Of a stretch of 64,000 bases of DNA, positions 26,977-35,511 are shown piece after piece. Position 1 is the first letter of the stretch. The number at the start of each line of letters is the position of its first letter. The notes beneath the pieces are model-generated. The model saw only the letters and a list, made by a program, of their open reading frames with translations, searched no databases and had not been told where the DNA came from. Origin of the DNA: CBDCVA01 sp965222935 [NCBI: Candidatus Latescibacterota bacterium] (lineage in GTDB: Bacteria; Latescibacterota; CBDCVA01); NCBI GenBank assembly GCA_965222935.1, contig CBDCVA010000002.1, forward strand, positions 2,294,001 to 2,358,000, read 5' to 3'. The position numbers and the translations under genes were made by a program.

Positions 26977-29154
26977 ATGGCAGATCAGAAGACGATGCTC
27001 TCCGCTGACCGCCCTCTGGAGGATCCACAGGGAGACCTTCTAGGGTATCAGTCATTCGCAAAACATCTGGCGTCTGCGGTAGCCAAGATGGCTCCCGTTG
27101 ACGGCTTGGTCGTTGCCATCCACGGCCCTTGGGGCTCGGGCAAGTCGACACTACTCAACTTCCTCACACACTTCTTGGGGCAGCATCCTCAAGCTCAGCG
27201 CCCTGAGGTGATCCGCTTCAACCCTTGGTGGTTCTCAGGAAGCGATGCTCTGGTTCGGAGCTTCTTTGGTCAGTTAGCCGACTCTATCGATGCGAGGGAC
27301 GCGACCCGTAAGAAGATTCAGAACCTCCTCGCTGGCATAGGTGAAGTAGTGACGGGGCTCCCGATACCTGATGGGGGCGTCTGGGTGTTCGCAAAGCCCG
27401 CTCTTAAGAAGTTGGTCAAACGCGTGCGTCCCGGCGAGAAGAACGTTGGCGAGCTAAAGGCCGAGCTGGACAGACTGCTTAGAGATCACAATTGCAGATT
27501 CTTAGTCGTCATGGATGACATCGATCGATTGACCGCGGACGAAATTCGACAGTTGTTCAGCACAATAAAGGCAGTAGCCAATCTACCAAACGTCATATAT
27601 CTCCTCGCGTTCGACAAGCGCGTCGTGACGTCTGCGCTCGACGAGCTTCATCACGATCACGATACAAGCATTGGGTACCTTGAGAAGATCGTCCAAGTTC
27701 CATTCGAATTGCCCCTTCCTGAAAGAACACTCCTGCAGAAGGTTCTGTTGGAGCGACTGGATTCTGTGTTGCAGCCTCTGGAAGAGTCAGAATTCGACAA
27801 GCATTACTGGGGGAACGTCTTTTTTGATGGGATTGAGCCTTTAATCAAAACTCCCCGCGACATCGTACGCCTCTGCAATGCGCTCGCGGTTACCTTGCCT
27901 GCAGTTCGCGGAGAAGTCAACCCAGTCGACTTCATCGCCATCGAAACAATTCGTCTGTTCGCGCCTCATGTTTACGATGAGATCCGATTTAATCCCGACG
28001 AGTTCACCGGGACTTTAGACCGCGATGGTGACCGTGATGATCGAAAGGCGTTTCATGAGGCTTATATTAAAAAGCTGGGTACCGAGCTTCGAGAGCCCAT
28101 CCATAATTTACTTCAGAGACTTTTTCCTGGTCTGCAAAAGATCTGGCACAACATGGGATATGACTCCGGCTTCGAGGCTCAGTGGAGACGCGATCTGCGA
28201 GTCTGCTCGAGCGAAGTGTTTCCAGTGTACTTTCGACTCGCAGTTCCCCAAGATGCGATAGGGGCGCAGAGAATGCGCGAGGGTGTAGAGCTGGGTGCGA
28301 GTCCGGAAGCGTTCGCTCGCCACCTCGAATCATTGAGCCAGAGCATTACACCTCGTGGAAGTACTCGCGCTCGTCTCTTTCTTCAGAGACTCGAGGATTT
28401 CACGGAGAAGCAGATTCCAAAGTCACGTGTCAGGCCGATGCTTTTGGGCATCTTTGATGCAGCGGATGCTCTTTACCGTTCAGAGCCAGATCACTTCTAT
28501 ATGTTTGACATCAGTATCTTACACCAAGTCGATCGGGTTGTCTACCAGCTCTTGGAACGACTAGACGACCAGGAACGGCTGGATGTGTTGGAGGACGTGG
28601 TGGATACCGCCAACTCCGTCGCCGCCATCGCGGGGACAGTTGTGCGTCTTGGGTGGGTTCACGGCAAGTATGGAGCACGGGAGCCCACTCCTGAGAATGA
28701 GCGACTTATTAGTCTTCAGGCTCAAGAATCGCTGGAGAAGCGTGCGGCAGCGCGCATCAAGCAAGACGCTGAGGCTGGTTCGTTAGTCGAGTCACCTATG
28801 CTGGCTCGTGTTCTACGCGCGTGGCAAGACTTCCAAGAGGCCGATGAATGCGGGCAGTGGCTCTCATCTGTGCGTGAAACCCACGAGTTCCTTGTTGCTT
28901 TGGTTTCGAGTGCTCTCAGTACAAGCCATTCGATAGGCCTCGGTTTCTTCGGTCTAGGAGATCGAGTCGGACAGCGCAACTATACTGTTAGCCTGGAGCT
29001 CCTGAGGCGGTTTATCGATCCGGTGGCGGTTCGTCCCACCGTAGATACTCTTCTGCAGACAGCAAATCTGTCTAATAGGGAGAGGCGAGCCCTCGAGACG
29101 TTCATCGAGGCCCACGACAAAGAGAGGGAAGATAACAGTGGCGACGCCCATTGA
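26977..29154 (+). CDS. KAP-family P-loop NTPase
   Basis: A 725-residue protein. Walker A is 'GPWGSGKST' (residues 50-58); the KAP hallmark 'RFNPWWFS' is at 80-87; Walker B is 'FLVVMDDIDRL' (175-185) with the DD pair; 'LAFDKRVV' and 'YLEKIVQVPFELP' follow, as in this family. A modest hydrophobic stretch (117-138) sits where many KAP proteins carry membrane helices. The C-terminal 400 residues match nothing I know. KAP NTPases include the plasmid phage-exclusion protein PifA and the QatA subunit of a defence system, so a defence or membrane-linked role is possible. The gene is less GC-rich than its neighbours and stands alone, with 226 and 129 non-coding bases around it, which suggests transfer. 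Confidence 0.9.
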   Translation: MADQKTMLSADRPLEDPQGDLLGYQSFAKHLASAVAKMAPVDGLVVAIHGPWGSGKSTLLNFLTHFLGQHPQAQRPEVIRFNPWWFSGSDALVRSFFGQLADSIDARDATRKKIQNLLAGIGEVVTGLPIPDGGVWVFAKPALKKLVKRVRPGEKNVGELKAELDRLLRDHNCRFLVVMDDIDRLTADEIRQLFSTIKAVANLPNVIYLLAFDKRVVTSALDELHHDHDTSIGYLEKIVQVPFELPLPERTLLQKVLLERLDSVLQPLEESEFDKHYWGNVFFDGIEPLIKTPRDIVRLCNALAVTLPAVRGEVNPVDFIAIETIRLFAPHVYDEIRFNPDEFTGTLDRDGDRDDRKAFHEAYIKKLGTELREPIHNLLQRLFPGLQKIWHNMGYDSGFEAQWRRDLRVCSSEVFPVYFRLAVPQDAIGAQRMREGVELGASPEAFARHLESLSQSITPRGSTRARLFLQRLEDFTEKQIPKSRVRPMLLGIFDAADALYRSEPDHFYMFDISILHQVDRVVYQLLERLDDQERLDVLEDVVDTANSVAAIAGTVVRLGWVHGKYGAREPTPENERLISLQAQESLEKRAAARIKQDAEAGSLVESPMLARVLRAWQDFQEADECGQWLSSVRETHEFLVALVSSALSTSHSIGLGFFGLGDRVGQRNYTVSLELLRRFIDPVAVRPTVDTLLQTANLSNRERRALETFIEAHDKEREDNSGDAH

Positions 29155-29283
29155 CTCTGGCCTTGCATGTCCCAGTAACGGTCGGCGGCTTCTTCTAAGT
29201 TTCAAATGCTCTGAGATCATCTCGTACTCGACATAACCCTGCCCTCGTTAGCCTCGCCTCCCTTCTGGACTTAAGCTTTCGCC

Positions 29284-31047
29284 ATGGCCTCCACCTTCCA
29301 TCTCACCCTCATCGACTGGCTGCTGATCCTCGGCGTGAACGGCGCCGTTGTGGGCTACGGGATCGCGTCGGGCCGGAGGCACGTCCACCGCGCCGTGGAC
29401 TGGTTCCTGGCCGCACGGGCGCTGCCCTGGTGGGCCATCGGGCTCTCGATGTTCGCTACGGCCGTGGATAGCGGCGACTACGTGGTCGTGGCCGGCGGCG
29501 CTTACAAGTACGGCCTCTCCAACCTGGCGTTCTGGTGGCTGGGAATCTCGATCGGCTGGATGCTGACGGCGTTCTTCGTCTTCGTGCCCATGTACCGCTA
29601 TGGCATGTACACCAACGCGGAGTACCTGGAGCGCCGTTTCGGGCCCTTCGCGCGCGTCTTCAGTGTAGCCGTCCAGATTCTCTATCGGACGAACATCATC
29701 GGCAACGCCACCCTGGCGATCAGCCTCACCCTGGAGATCCTCACCGGCGCGGGCAGCGAGGCTCGGTGGACGCTATGTCTTTTGTTCGCCAGCGTAGCCG
29801 CGATCTACACCGCCGTCGGCGGCCTGCGGTCGGTCGTCATCACCGATGTGATCCAGGTTGTCGTCATGTTTGTGGCGTCGTTCGTTCTCTATCTGGTCGT
29901 CGCCGACGCCGTGGGCGGCTGGGGCGCCCTGAGCGAGAAGCTCGCCGCCCTGGGCGAGGACCTGCCCGACCGGCTCATGCACGTCTCGGGGAACACGATT
30001 CCCCCGCCCGAGGACGGTTCAGGGTTCGCCATCCCGGGGTCGTTCATCTTTTTCATCTTCCTGCTGGTCATCATCGACTACTGTCTGGTGAACCATTCCC
30101 AGTCGATGCGGATGCTGGGCGCACGTTCGGTATGGGATATGAAGCTCTCGGCCGTCGTCGCGGGCGCGGTGACCTCGGTCGTCCTGTGGTGCAACGTCAG
30201 CCTGGGAGTTTACGGCCGCGCGCTGTTTCCCGAGATCGAGTACCCCGACCACGTCCTCCCCTCCTTGATGGGCCGCTTCTTGCCGCCCGGTCTTCTGGGG
30301 CTGGTCGTCACCGGGATCGTCGCCGCCGGCCTCTCGACGTACGACTCCATCGGCAGTGCCCTGGCCTCCCTGTTCGTCCGCGACATCTACGCTCGTTTCT
30401 TCCGTCCTCACGCCGATGACGCGCACTACCTGCGTTCCGTTCGCATCATGTCGATCCTCTTCGTCTTTGCCGGCCTGGCCTACGTCCCGTTCCTGCTCTG
30501 GTTCGGTACCATCCTGGATTTCTACCTCAAGCTTACGGGCGTCTTCGTCGTGCCGCTCGCGGCGATCTACGCGATGGGCATCTTCACCAGGGTGCACCCG
30601 AAAGCCGGCGCGTGGGGGCTGGTCGCCGGGGCGGTCTACGGCTCGCTCTCGCTCCTTTTGGGCGACATTCTGCACGTCGAGTGGGTCCCGTACTGGTTCG
30701 CCAGCTCTTGGCTGCGTTACGTGGTGAACTTCATTCTACCCTGCACGGTCATGTGGGGCGCATCCTTCGCGTACGGGCGCCGCGACCGCGGTTGGAGCTC
30801 CGCCTCCTTGCGCGGCCTGGTGATGACGCTCCCCGACACGGTGCCCGAACCTCTCCAGGAGATCGCGCAGAGTCGGGCGGAAACCGCAGGTGCCGAAGGC
30901 TGGCTCGAGCGCACCGGTGCCGCCGCCCGGCAGCCGGAGGTTCCGTTCGAAGTCCCCGCGACCGGCCTTCCGCTCCACAGACGGCCGGGGGTTTGGGCGC
31001 TGGGGCTGCTCGGCCTGCAAACTTTGGCGACGCTCCTGCTCTGGTGA
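29284..31047 (+). CDS. Sodium/solute symporter (SSS family)
   Basis: A 587-residue inner-membrane transporter with about 13 hydrophobic helices. Family marks are 'DWFLAARALPWWAIGLSMFA', 'SGDYVVVAGGAYKYGL', 'YTAVGGLRSVVITDVIQ' (the strongest SSS signature) and 'GLVVTGIVAAGLSTYDSIG'. Members couple sodium entry to uptake of sugars, sialic acid, proline, pantothenate or similar. The substrate is not readable here, although a sialidase-like gene lies 2.3 kb downstream on the other strand. Its TGA overlaps a GTG start of the next gene (31044), and a small membrane protein follows, so the three look like one operon. Confidence 0.9.
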   Translation: MASTFHLTLIDWLLILGVNGAVVGYGIASGRRHVHRAVDWFLAARALPWWAIGLSMFATAVDSGDYVVVAGGAYKYGLSNLAFWWLGISIGWMLTAFFVFVPMYRYGMYTNAEYLERRFGPFARVFSVAVQILYRTNIIGNATLAISLTLEILTGAGSEARWTLCLLFASVAAIYTAVGGLRSVVITDVIQVVVMFVASFVLYLVVADAVGGWGALSEKLAALGEDLPDRLMHVSGNTIPPPEDGSGFAIPGSFIFFIFLLVIIDYCLVNHSQSMRMLGARSVWDMKLSAVVAGAVTSVVLWCNVSLGVYGRALFPEIEYPDHVLPSLMGRFLPPGLLGLVVTGIVAAGLSTYDSIGSALASLFVRDIYARFFRPHADDAHYLRSVRIMSILFVFAGLAYVPFLLWFGTILDFYLKLTGVFVVPLAAIYAMGIFTRVHPKAGAWGLVAGAVYGSLSLLLGDILHVEWVPYWFASSWLRYVVNFILPCTVMWGASFAYGRRDRGWSSASLRGLVMTLPDTVPEPLQEIAQSRAETAGAEGWLERTGAAARQPEVPFEVPATGLPLHRRPGVWALGLLGLQTLATLLLW

Positions 31048-31595
31048 GGGGGACCTTGCTCATCGAACGCTTGCGCATCACCGCCGCCCAGGCACGCTGC
31101 ATCCTGGAGCGCGGGTCCTATGGCCGCTGGTCGCTCGCGAGGCTTCTGCGGCGGCTGCCGCCCGATCACCTCATCGCCATGGAGCGGATCACCATCCCGC
31201 ACTGGTTCTTCACTCTAAGATGCATGATGCCAGGGAGATACGCTCGTAAGAAGGAAACTTATGCCGCGGTCAACGCCATGACGGGCGAGTGCACCTGGAT
31301 GGCCGAGGTACCCCGACTCGTCGCGCCGGAGGGGACCGAGGGCCTGCGTCCGGCACTCGTGACGGAGGGTGAGGCTCTAGCGCTTCTGAGGCGTCGGGTT
31401 GCGATAGGCCAGGCGTTGGCGAGTGGCGCTGTGTCGGCCGAGGCGGCGTTGATCGGTGTACCCTTCTGGGTCGGCTACTTCCGGGCGGCGGGAAGGAGCG
31501 CGCTCCGAATCCGCCTGATCCACGGTGGCACGGGGAAGGTCGAGCCCTACACCGCTGCCGTGACATGGCTTCGGGAGGAGGAGGCGCTCAGATGA
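31044..31595 (+). CDS. Unknown protein with PepSY-like repeats, symporter operon
   Basis: A protein of up to 183 residues. Two starts are possible: GTG 31044, overlapping the symporter stop (GTGA), or TTG 31056, preceded by GAGGGGG. The sequence has no membrane helix. Two loosely repeated blocks, 'ITIPHWFFTLRC...YAAVNAMTGECTW' and 'IGVPFWVGYFRA...LIHGGTGKVEPY', each pair a 'P-x-W' strand with a 'TG-x-V/C' turn, much like PepSY/FTP-type small domains. I do not recognise the family with certainty. The tight joints on both sides (GTGA upstream, ATGA downstream) say that it works with the symporter or the small membrane protein, perhaps as a cytosolic regulator. Confidence 0.65.
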   Translation: MRGTLLIERLRITAAQARCILERGSYGRWSLARLLRRLPPDHLIAMERITIPHWFFTLRCMMPGRYARKKETYAAVNAMTGECTWMAEVPRLVAPEGTEGLRPALVTEGEALALLRRRVAIGQALASGAVSAEAALIGVPFWVGYFRAAGRSALRIRLIHGGTGKVEPYTAAVTWLREEEALR

Positions 31596-31807
31596 AAGGC
31601 GAACAGCTCTTCTTCGGCCTGATGTGCCTGTTCGTGGCTGGCTGCCTGGCCGTCGCCGCGGTGATCCACCGACATATGGTTGGGATAACGGCACTCACGG
31701 CATCCATCTTCGTCGCCATCGCCATCGTCTTTTTCATCGGCTGGAAGAGGTCATCTGACGATACGCCAAGGATTTCCGATGACGAGGACGTGGCTCAGGG
31801 AGACTAG
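31592..31807 (+). CDS. Small two-helix membrane protein
   Basis: A 71-residue protein starting at ATG 31592, which overlaps the previous stop (ATGA) and has GGAGGAGG about seven bases before. It consists of two hydrophobic helices ('LFFGLMCLFVAGCLAVAAVI' and 'ALTASIFVAIAIVFFIGW') with a short turn between and an acidic C-terminal tail ('SDDTPRISDDEDVAQGD'). Small proteins of this kind often serve as accessory subunits of transporters. Here the partner would be the sodium/solute symporter at 29284. No known family recognised. Confidence 0.72.
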   Translation: MKGEQLFFGLMCLFVAGCLAVAAVIHRHMVGITALTASIFVAIAIVFFIGWKRSSDDTPRISDDEDVAQGD

Positions 31808-31836
31808 CGCGGGTGCTTCCGGACGAGGCTGCGATA

Positions 31837-32499
31837 CTATCCTCTAAGCGGCGATTCGAGGGCGATTTCCTCGATGCGTGTGCCCTCCGGCAACTCGAAG
31901 ACGAGGTCGGGGATCTCCTGGTCGAGGGTGATGCCTTCGATGGTGCTGAGGTAGGTGTCGCCACTCCCGGATTCCAGCGGCCGCGCGACGCTTTTGATCG
32001 GGAGCTCCTTCCAGCGCCACTCCGTGACGTGCATGCGGACCGTGGCAAGGCCCCCAACATCCACCGAAGTCTCGAAGGCGAAGACCTGAGTCGGCACCCC
32101 GCCCAAGATCTCCCGGCCCACCGGACGGACTGCCTCGGGCGAATTCCAGCGCCGGAAGAGCAGCGCCTCGTCGTCCTTCAGGCGGGCGCGGGTGGCTCGC
32201 TTGGCCCTGGGATCCACGAAGTACTGGTAGCGTCCATCTGTAATGGCGACCGTGTATGAGTCGAAGTGCGGCCCCCTGCCCTGGCCGAAGACATGGCGAA
32301 GGTTCTCGGCGCGGACCTTGCGCCCCTTCATCCAGACCTTCGTCTCCACCTGATCGAGGACGCGTCCTGAAGCATCCGTCCGCTTCCAGATCTGCGTCCA
32401 GGTCGCTGACCTGAAGGGAAAGCCGCTCGCCCCCTCTTCAGCACGACCTCCGCATCCGGCGGCCAGGCAGACCAGGACGAGGACGAGCGAGGGGCTCAC
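31837..32499 (-). CDS. Lipoprotein of unknown function, LolA-like pattern
   Basis: A 220-residue protein with a lipoprotein signal ('VLVCLAAGC'; cysteine at residue 16). The body reads as a half-barrel: 'ATWTQIWKRTDASGRV', 'TKVWMKGRKVRAEN', 'YTVAITDGRYQYFVDP', 'PTQVFAFETSV', 'YLSTIEGITLD'. This resembles LolA/LolB-like or DUF4412-type periplasmic proteins that carry hydrophobic ligands; the match is by pattern only. Its ATG overlaps the stop of the metallo-hydrolase gene (32496-32499), so the two are coupled. It converges with the symporter operon, with only 29 bases between. Confidence 0.7.
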   Translation of the reverse strand: MSPSLVLVLVCLAAGCGGRAEEGASGFPFRSATWTQIWKRTDASGRVLDQVETKVWMKGRKVRAENLRHVFGQGRGPHFDSYTVAITDGRYQYFVDPRAKRATRARLKDDEALLFRRWNSPEAVRPVGREILGGVPTQVFAFETSVDVGGLATVRMHVTEWRWKELPIKSVARPLESGSGDTYLSTIEGITLDQEIPDLVFELPEGTRIEEIALESPLRG

Positions 32500-33344
32500 T
32501 TGATCTGGACGATGCGCTCGGCCACCTCGGGGAACCTGGTGAAGACCTCCATGTCATGGCCGGGGACGAACAGACGGTCCGTATCGCCCATGGCGTCGCG
32601 CACTTTCTCGAACGAATGCAGCATCTCCACGAGATCGTACCCGAAGCCCAGCGGAATGTCCTCTCGGAGGTTTCTGTAGCTGTAGACCACGTCTCCGGCG
32701 AGGAGCGCCTGCCCTGCCCTGGTGTTGACCGTCGCGAACTGGGTGCCGGCGGTATGGCCGGGCGCCAGATGGACCTTGATGCCCGGCGCGATCTCCTCGT
32801 CGCCGTCGACGATGCGCACGCGCCCCTCCCAGTTGGCTTTGACGAGCTTGAGCACGTCGGGGGCGTAGAACCCGGCCATCGTGTGCTCGAACTGCGTGAT
32901 GATGCCCGCGACGAATTCTATCTCTCGTCTCTGGATCACGAATTGCGCCGCCGGAAAGGCGTCGAGTCCGCCGCCGTGATCCCAGTGCATGTGGCCGATG
33001 ATGGCGGTGGTGACTCCCGCGGGGTCCACGCCCAGGCGCCCCAACAGCGTCTTGTGGTCCACGTAGTCCAGGACGGTGATGTCCAGTTCCTCGGCGGGTT
33101 CGTTCTCCGTGTGGCCCGTATCGAACACCATACTCACGCCCGGCCCCTTGATGTAGGCGTAGGCGAAGGGCACATCCATGACTTTGCCGCGGTCCGTACC
33201 GAAGAGCACTGCGTCGGTGGGGTAGTCCTTGAGCATGGCGTACTTGAGCGCGTAGACCTCGTAAGTGGGTGCCTCTTCGGCCGCTGCGGCGAGCGGGACG
33301 AGGGCCATCATCAGGGCGAGCGAGGTGATGCGTAGGAGCCGCAT
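32496..33344 (-). CDS. Exported metallo-beta-lactamase-fold hydrolase, AHL-lactonase-like
   Basis: A 282-residue protein starting at ATG 33342-33344 (AAGGAG eight bases before), with a signal peptide ('SLALMMALVPLAAAAEEA'). The dinuclear zinc motif HxHxDH is intact in 'GHMHWDHGGG' (H118, H120, D122, H123). The further ligands appear in 'APGHTAGTQ', 'LLAGDVVYSY' and 'FVPGHDMEV'. The order and spacing match the N-acyl homoserine lactonase branch of the family. Export to the periplasm is unusual for AiiA-type enzymes but known in related exported hydrolases. The substrate could be a lactone other than a quorum signal. It is followed by a coupled lipoprotein gene. Confidence 0.85.
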   Translation of the reverse strand: MRLLRITSLALMMALVPLAAAAEEAPTYEVYALKYAMLKDYPTDAVLFGTDRGKVMDVPFAYAYIKGPGVSMVFDTGHTENEPAEELDITVLDYVDHKTLLGRLGVDPAGVTTAIIGHMHWDHGGGLDAFPAAQFVIQRREIEFVAGIITQFEHTMAGFYAPDVLKLVKANWEGRVRIVDGDEEIAPGIKVHLAPGHTAGTQFATVNTRAGQALLAGDVVYSYRNLREDIPLGFGYDLVEMLHSFEKVRDAMGDTDRLFVPGHDMEVFTRFPEVAERIVQIK

Positions 33345-33375
33345 CGCGTAGCTCCTTGGGCTCATGCGTTTTAGG

Positions 33376-34461
33376 CTAAATCTCCTCGACTACCGTGCCT
33401 TCGATGCCACGGATGCCATCCGGGTGGGTGTAGTAGTAGACCACGAGCACGCGCCCGTCGGCCAGCTCCACCGACCACGGGTAGCCGCAGTCGGTGCCGT
33501 TCGAGTCGGAGCGTATGATGATGTCGGGTGCGGTGTCGAGGTCCGTCGCTTCGGAGTCGAACGCGCGCGCTGTGCAGCCCATGCAGCCCCGGTAGCGCGT
33601 CCCGACCGTTGCGAAGATGCGGCCGTCGCGCAGGCCGAGCATGTGGCCGGGACAGCCCTTCATCGTCGTGAACCGCCATCGCGACCATGTGTTGCCGCCG
33701 TCGGAGGATTCGACGAGCGCGAGATACGGTTTGCCCCCGGGGTCGGCGGGGTTTTCGGCGTGGCAGCGAAAGAGGGCTATGAGCCTGCCGCTCGGCGTCC
33801 TGTGGATCGCAGGCTCGCTGAAGTGCGCGACCGCATCTTCGGCGATGCGCCCTCCGTACTCCCAGGTCTCCCCCAGGTCCCGCGATACGCGGACCATCCC
33901 GAAGTACGGAGACGACCCGTCCTCATGGTCGGTGGCCTTGCTCGGAAGCAGCATCCGGCCGTCGGGCAGGACGACAAGCTGGCTGCGCGCAACGCCCGAG
34001 TGAGATGCGGGGTGACCCCACACCGCATCGGGCAGGGGCGGGAAGCGGACGGGTTCCGACCAGGTGCGCCCATCGTCGGTGGAGCGGACCCAGAAGGGAA
34101 TGCCGCCCTGGCTCACCCACTGGTCGCTCTCGCGCTTGTCTTCGCCTTTCGGCACGAGAGCGACCGTCGAGGTGTGCAGGAAGATCGAACCGTCCGGCAG
34201 GGTGTGGGTCCCGAAGTCGATGATCCCGCCCAAGGGGTCCAGCGTCACGAACGTCTGGGGCCCCCAAGTCGTGCCGTCGTCGGTCGAGCGGCAGGCTCGC
34301 AAGTCGAAACAGGGGTGGCCGTGGTGGCTGTAGCCCACCGAGGGCGAGCGGTGAAACAGGGCCAGCAGATCGCCCCCCGGTGTGCGGATGACGTTGGGAT
34401 GAGCGCCGTACCAGCCCTCCTCGCGGTAGATGGTCACGTGGTTGACGACGCGCCAGCTCAT
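33376..34461 (-). CDS. Sialidase/BNR-repeat family protein
   Basis: A 361-residue protein with four Asp-box (BNR) motifs: 'STDDGTTW', 'STDDGRTW', 'SRDLGETW' and 'SSDGGNTW'. These mark a six-bladed sialidase-type propeller. N-terminal 'HPNVIRTPGGDLLALFHR' is usual for this group. No signal peptide is visible, so it may be cytosolic. Catalytic residues of true sialidases (an arginine triad, Tyr/Glu) cannot be assigned surely, and many such proteins in environmental genomes are not sialidases. A cysteine-containing patch 'YRGCMGCTARAFDS' is uncommon. ATG 34459-34461 has GGAGAG upstream. It is the first gene of a reverse group with the lactonase-like enzyme 31 bases on. Confidence 0.82.
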   Translation of the reverse strand: MSWRVVNHVTIYREEGWYGAHPNVIRTPGGDLLALFHRSPSVGYSHHGHPCFDLRACRSTDDGTTWGPQTFVTLDPLGGIIDFGTHTLPDGSIFLHTSTVALVPKGEDKRESDQWVSQGGIPFWVRSTDDGRTWSEPVRFPPLPDAVWGHPASHSGVARSQLVVLPDGRMLLPSKATDHEDGSSPYFGMVRVSRDLGETWEYGGRIAEDAVAHFSEPAIHRTPSGRLIALFRCHAENPADPGGKPYLALVESSDGGNTWSRWRFTTMKGCPGHMLGLRDGRIFATVGTRYRGCMGCTARAFDSEATDLDTAPDIIIRSDSNGTDCGYPWSVELADGRVLVVYYYTHPDGIRGIEGTVVEEI

Positions 34462-34690
34462 AGTATACTCTCCGCTTCCTGATGATTGACGTGGACGGAC
34501 CGCAGGTTGAGCCCGGCGTTTTATGCAGCTACGCCATAGGTTTGGGTAAGTTTACGGCGCCGCCTCGGTGGCCGCAAGCGGATCGAGGGGCCGCGCGCCG
34601 ATGGGCGGACCGCAAGGCGGCCGCGTCCGGTGCTGGAATCATTGACGCACGCCCTCGGCGGCGGTAGATTGGTCCCACCGCATGCGGTGG

Positions 34691-34766
34691 GGGCCCGTAG
34701 CTCAGTTGGCAGAGCATCGGCCTTTTAAGCCGAGGGTCGCAGGTTCGAAGCCTGCCGGGCCCACCA
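34691..34766 (+). tRNA. tRNA-Lys (anticodon TTT)
   Basis: A complete 76-base cloverleaf with CCA encoded. The acceptor arms GGGCCCG (34691-34697) and CGGGCCC (34756-34762) pair fully. The D stem is GCTC/GAGC. The anticodon stem TCGGC/GCCGA holds the loop CTTTTAA with anticodon TTT at 34724-34726. The T stem GCAGG/CCTGC encloses TTCGAAG. The discriminator base is A. The 229 bases before it hold no gene, and the 184 bases after it show nothing recognisable. Confidence 0.97.
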
Positions 34767-34950
34767 AGGTGGGGTGGTCCAATGATGGGTCAGCCATGCA
34801 CAGGCTCTGTAGGGTAGCAAAGGGTTGACCAAACGGCGTCGATAACCTATCATTTAGAGCCTATTTGTCAGTTGGGTAGAAGTGTCGCGCTGAGAGTAGC
34901 ATGGGGCGCCCGAGAGATAGCGTCCGGGGTGCCGAGGAGGTCGTGGTAAC

Positions 34951-35436
34951 ATGCGAAACGTCCTGTCTTTGCCGGTACTCGTGGCCTTGGTGATTGGCTG
35001 CTCGGCCTACCGCAGCCAAGACATCAATACTGTAGACGAGCGAATCCTCCTCGACTCGTACGAGAACCTCTTCGCGGGGACGGTGAAGCTCCTGGAGGAC
35101 CATGGCTTCGCGATCGACAGCCAGGATCGCGAGAGCGGCATCGTCGAAACGACGTACAAGGAGATCCCCGTCGGGACCCCGTTTGCTCAGTCGCTCCTGG
35201 CGGGACGCGCGCTGCCTGCACGCCAGAAATTCCGGGTGACAGTCATCCAGATTCTGGGCCAGCGCACGAAGGTCATCGTGGATGGGAAGCTCCAGCGCAT
35301 GACCGTCGGCGGTGAATGGGCGGAGTCGGTGACGCTTCGGGAGCCCGAGCAAGAGTTGTTCCGCGAGGTTGTCGATGCCATCCTGAGCCTGGCGCCGGTT
35401 GCGGAGGTGGCCGAGGCCGAAGAGGGCGGCAGCTAA
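34951..35436 (+). CDS. Lipoprotein with a BamC-like repeat pattern
   Basis: A 161-residue protein with a lipoprotein signal 'LVALVIGC' (cysteine at residue 17). The mature part begins with a short polar stretch, then 'SYENLFAGTVKLLEDHGFAIDSQDRESGIVET', then 'RQKFRVTVIQILGQRTKVIVDGKLQ'. The order helix, 'DxxSGxIxT' turn, then two strands recalls BamC and related small lipoproteins that bind in the outer-membrane assembly machinery. This is a pattern match only. ATG 34951 has GAGG upstream. It stands alone: a strong terminator lies 32 bases after its stop. Confidence 0.75.
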   Translation: MRNVLSLPVLVALVIGCSAYRSQDINTVDERILLDSYENLFAGTVKLLEDHGFAIDSQDRESGIVETTYKEIPVGTPFAQSLLAGRALPARQKFRVTVIQILGQRTKVIVDGKLQRMTVGGEWAESVTLREPEQELFREVVDAILSLAPVAEVAEAEEGGS

Positions 35437-35467
35437 GGATATCGGCATGGCTGTGGTTTTCTGTGGG

Positions 35468-35503
35468 GCGGCGAGCGCGGGTTGCTCGCCGCTTCTGATT
35501 TTC
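35468..35503 (+). terminator. Rho-independent terminator
   Basis: Nine-base arms GCGGCGAGC (35468-35476) and GCTCGCCGC (35484-35492) pair perfectly round a 7-base loop and are followed by TTCTGATTTTC. It lies just after the lipoprotein gene and ends directly before the ribosome site of the next gene, so the gene at 35512 must be started by read-through or by a promoter inside or next to the hairpin. Confidence 0.75.
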
Positions 35504-35511
35504 GGGAGTGA

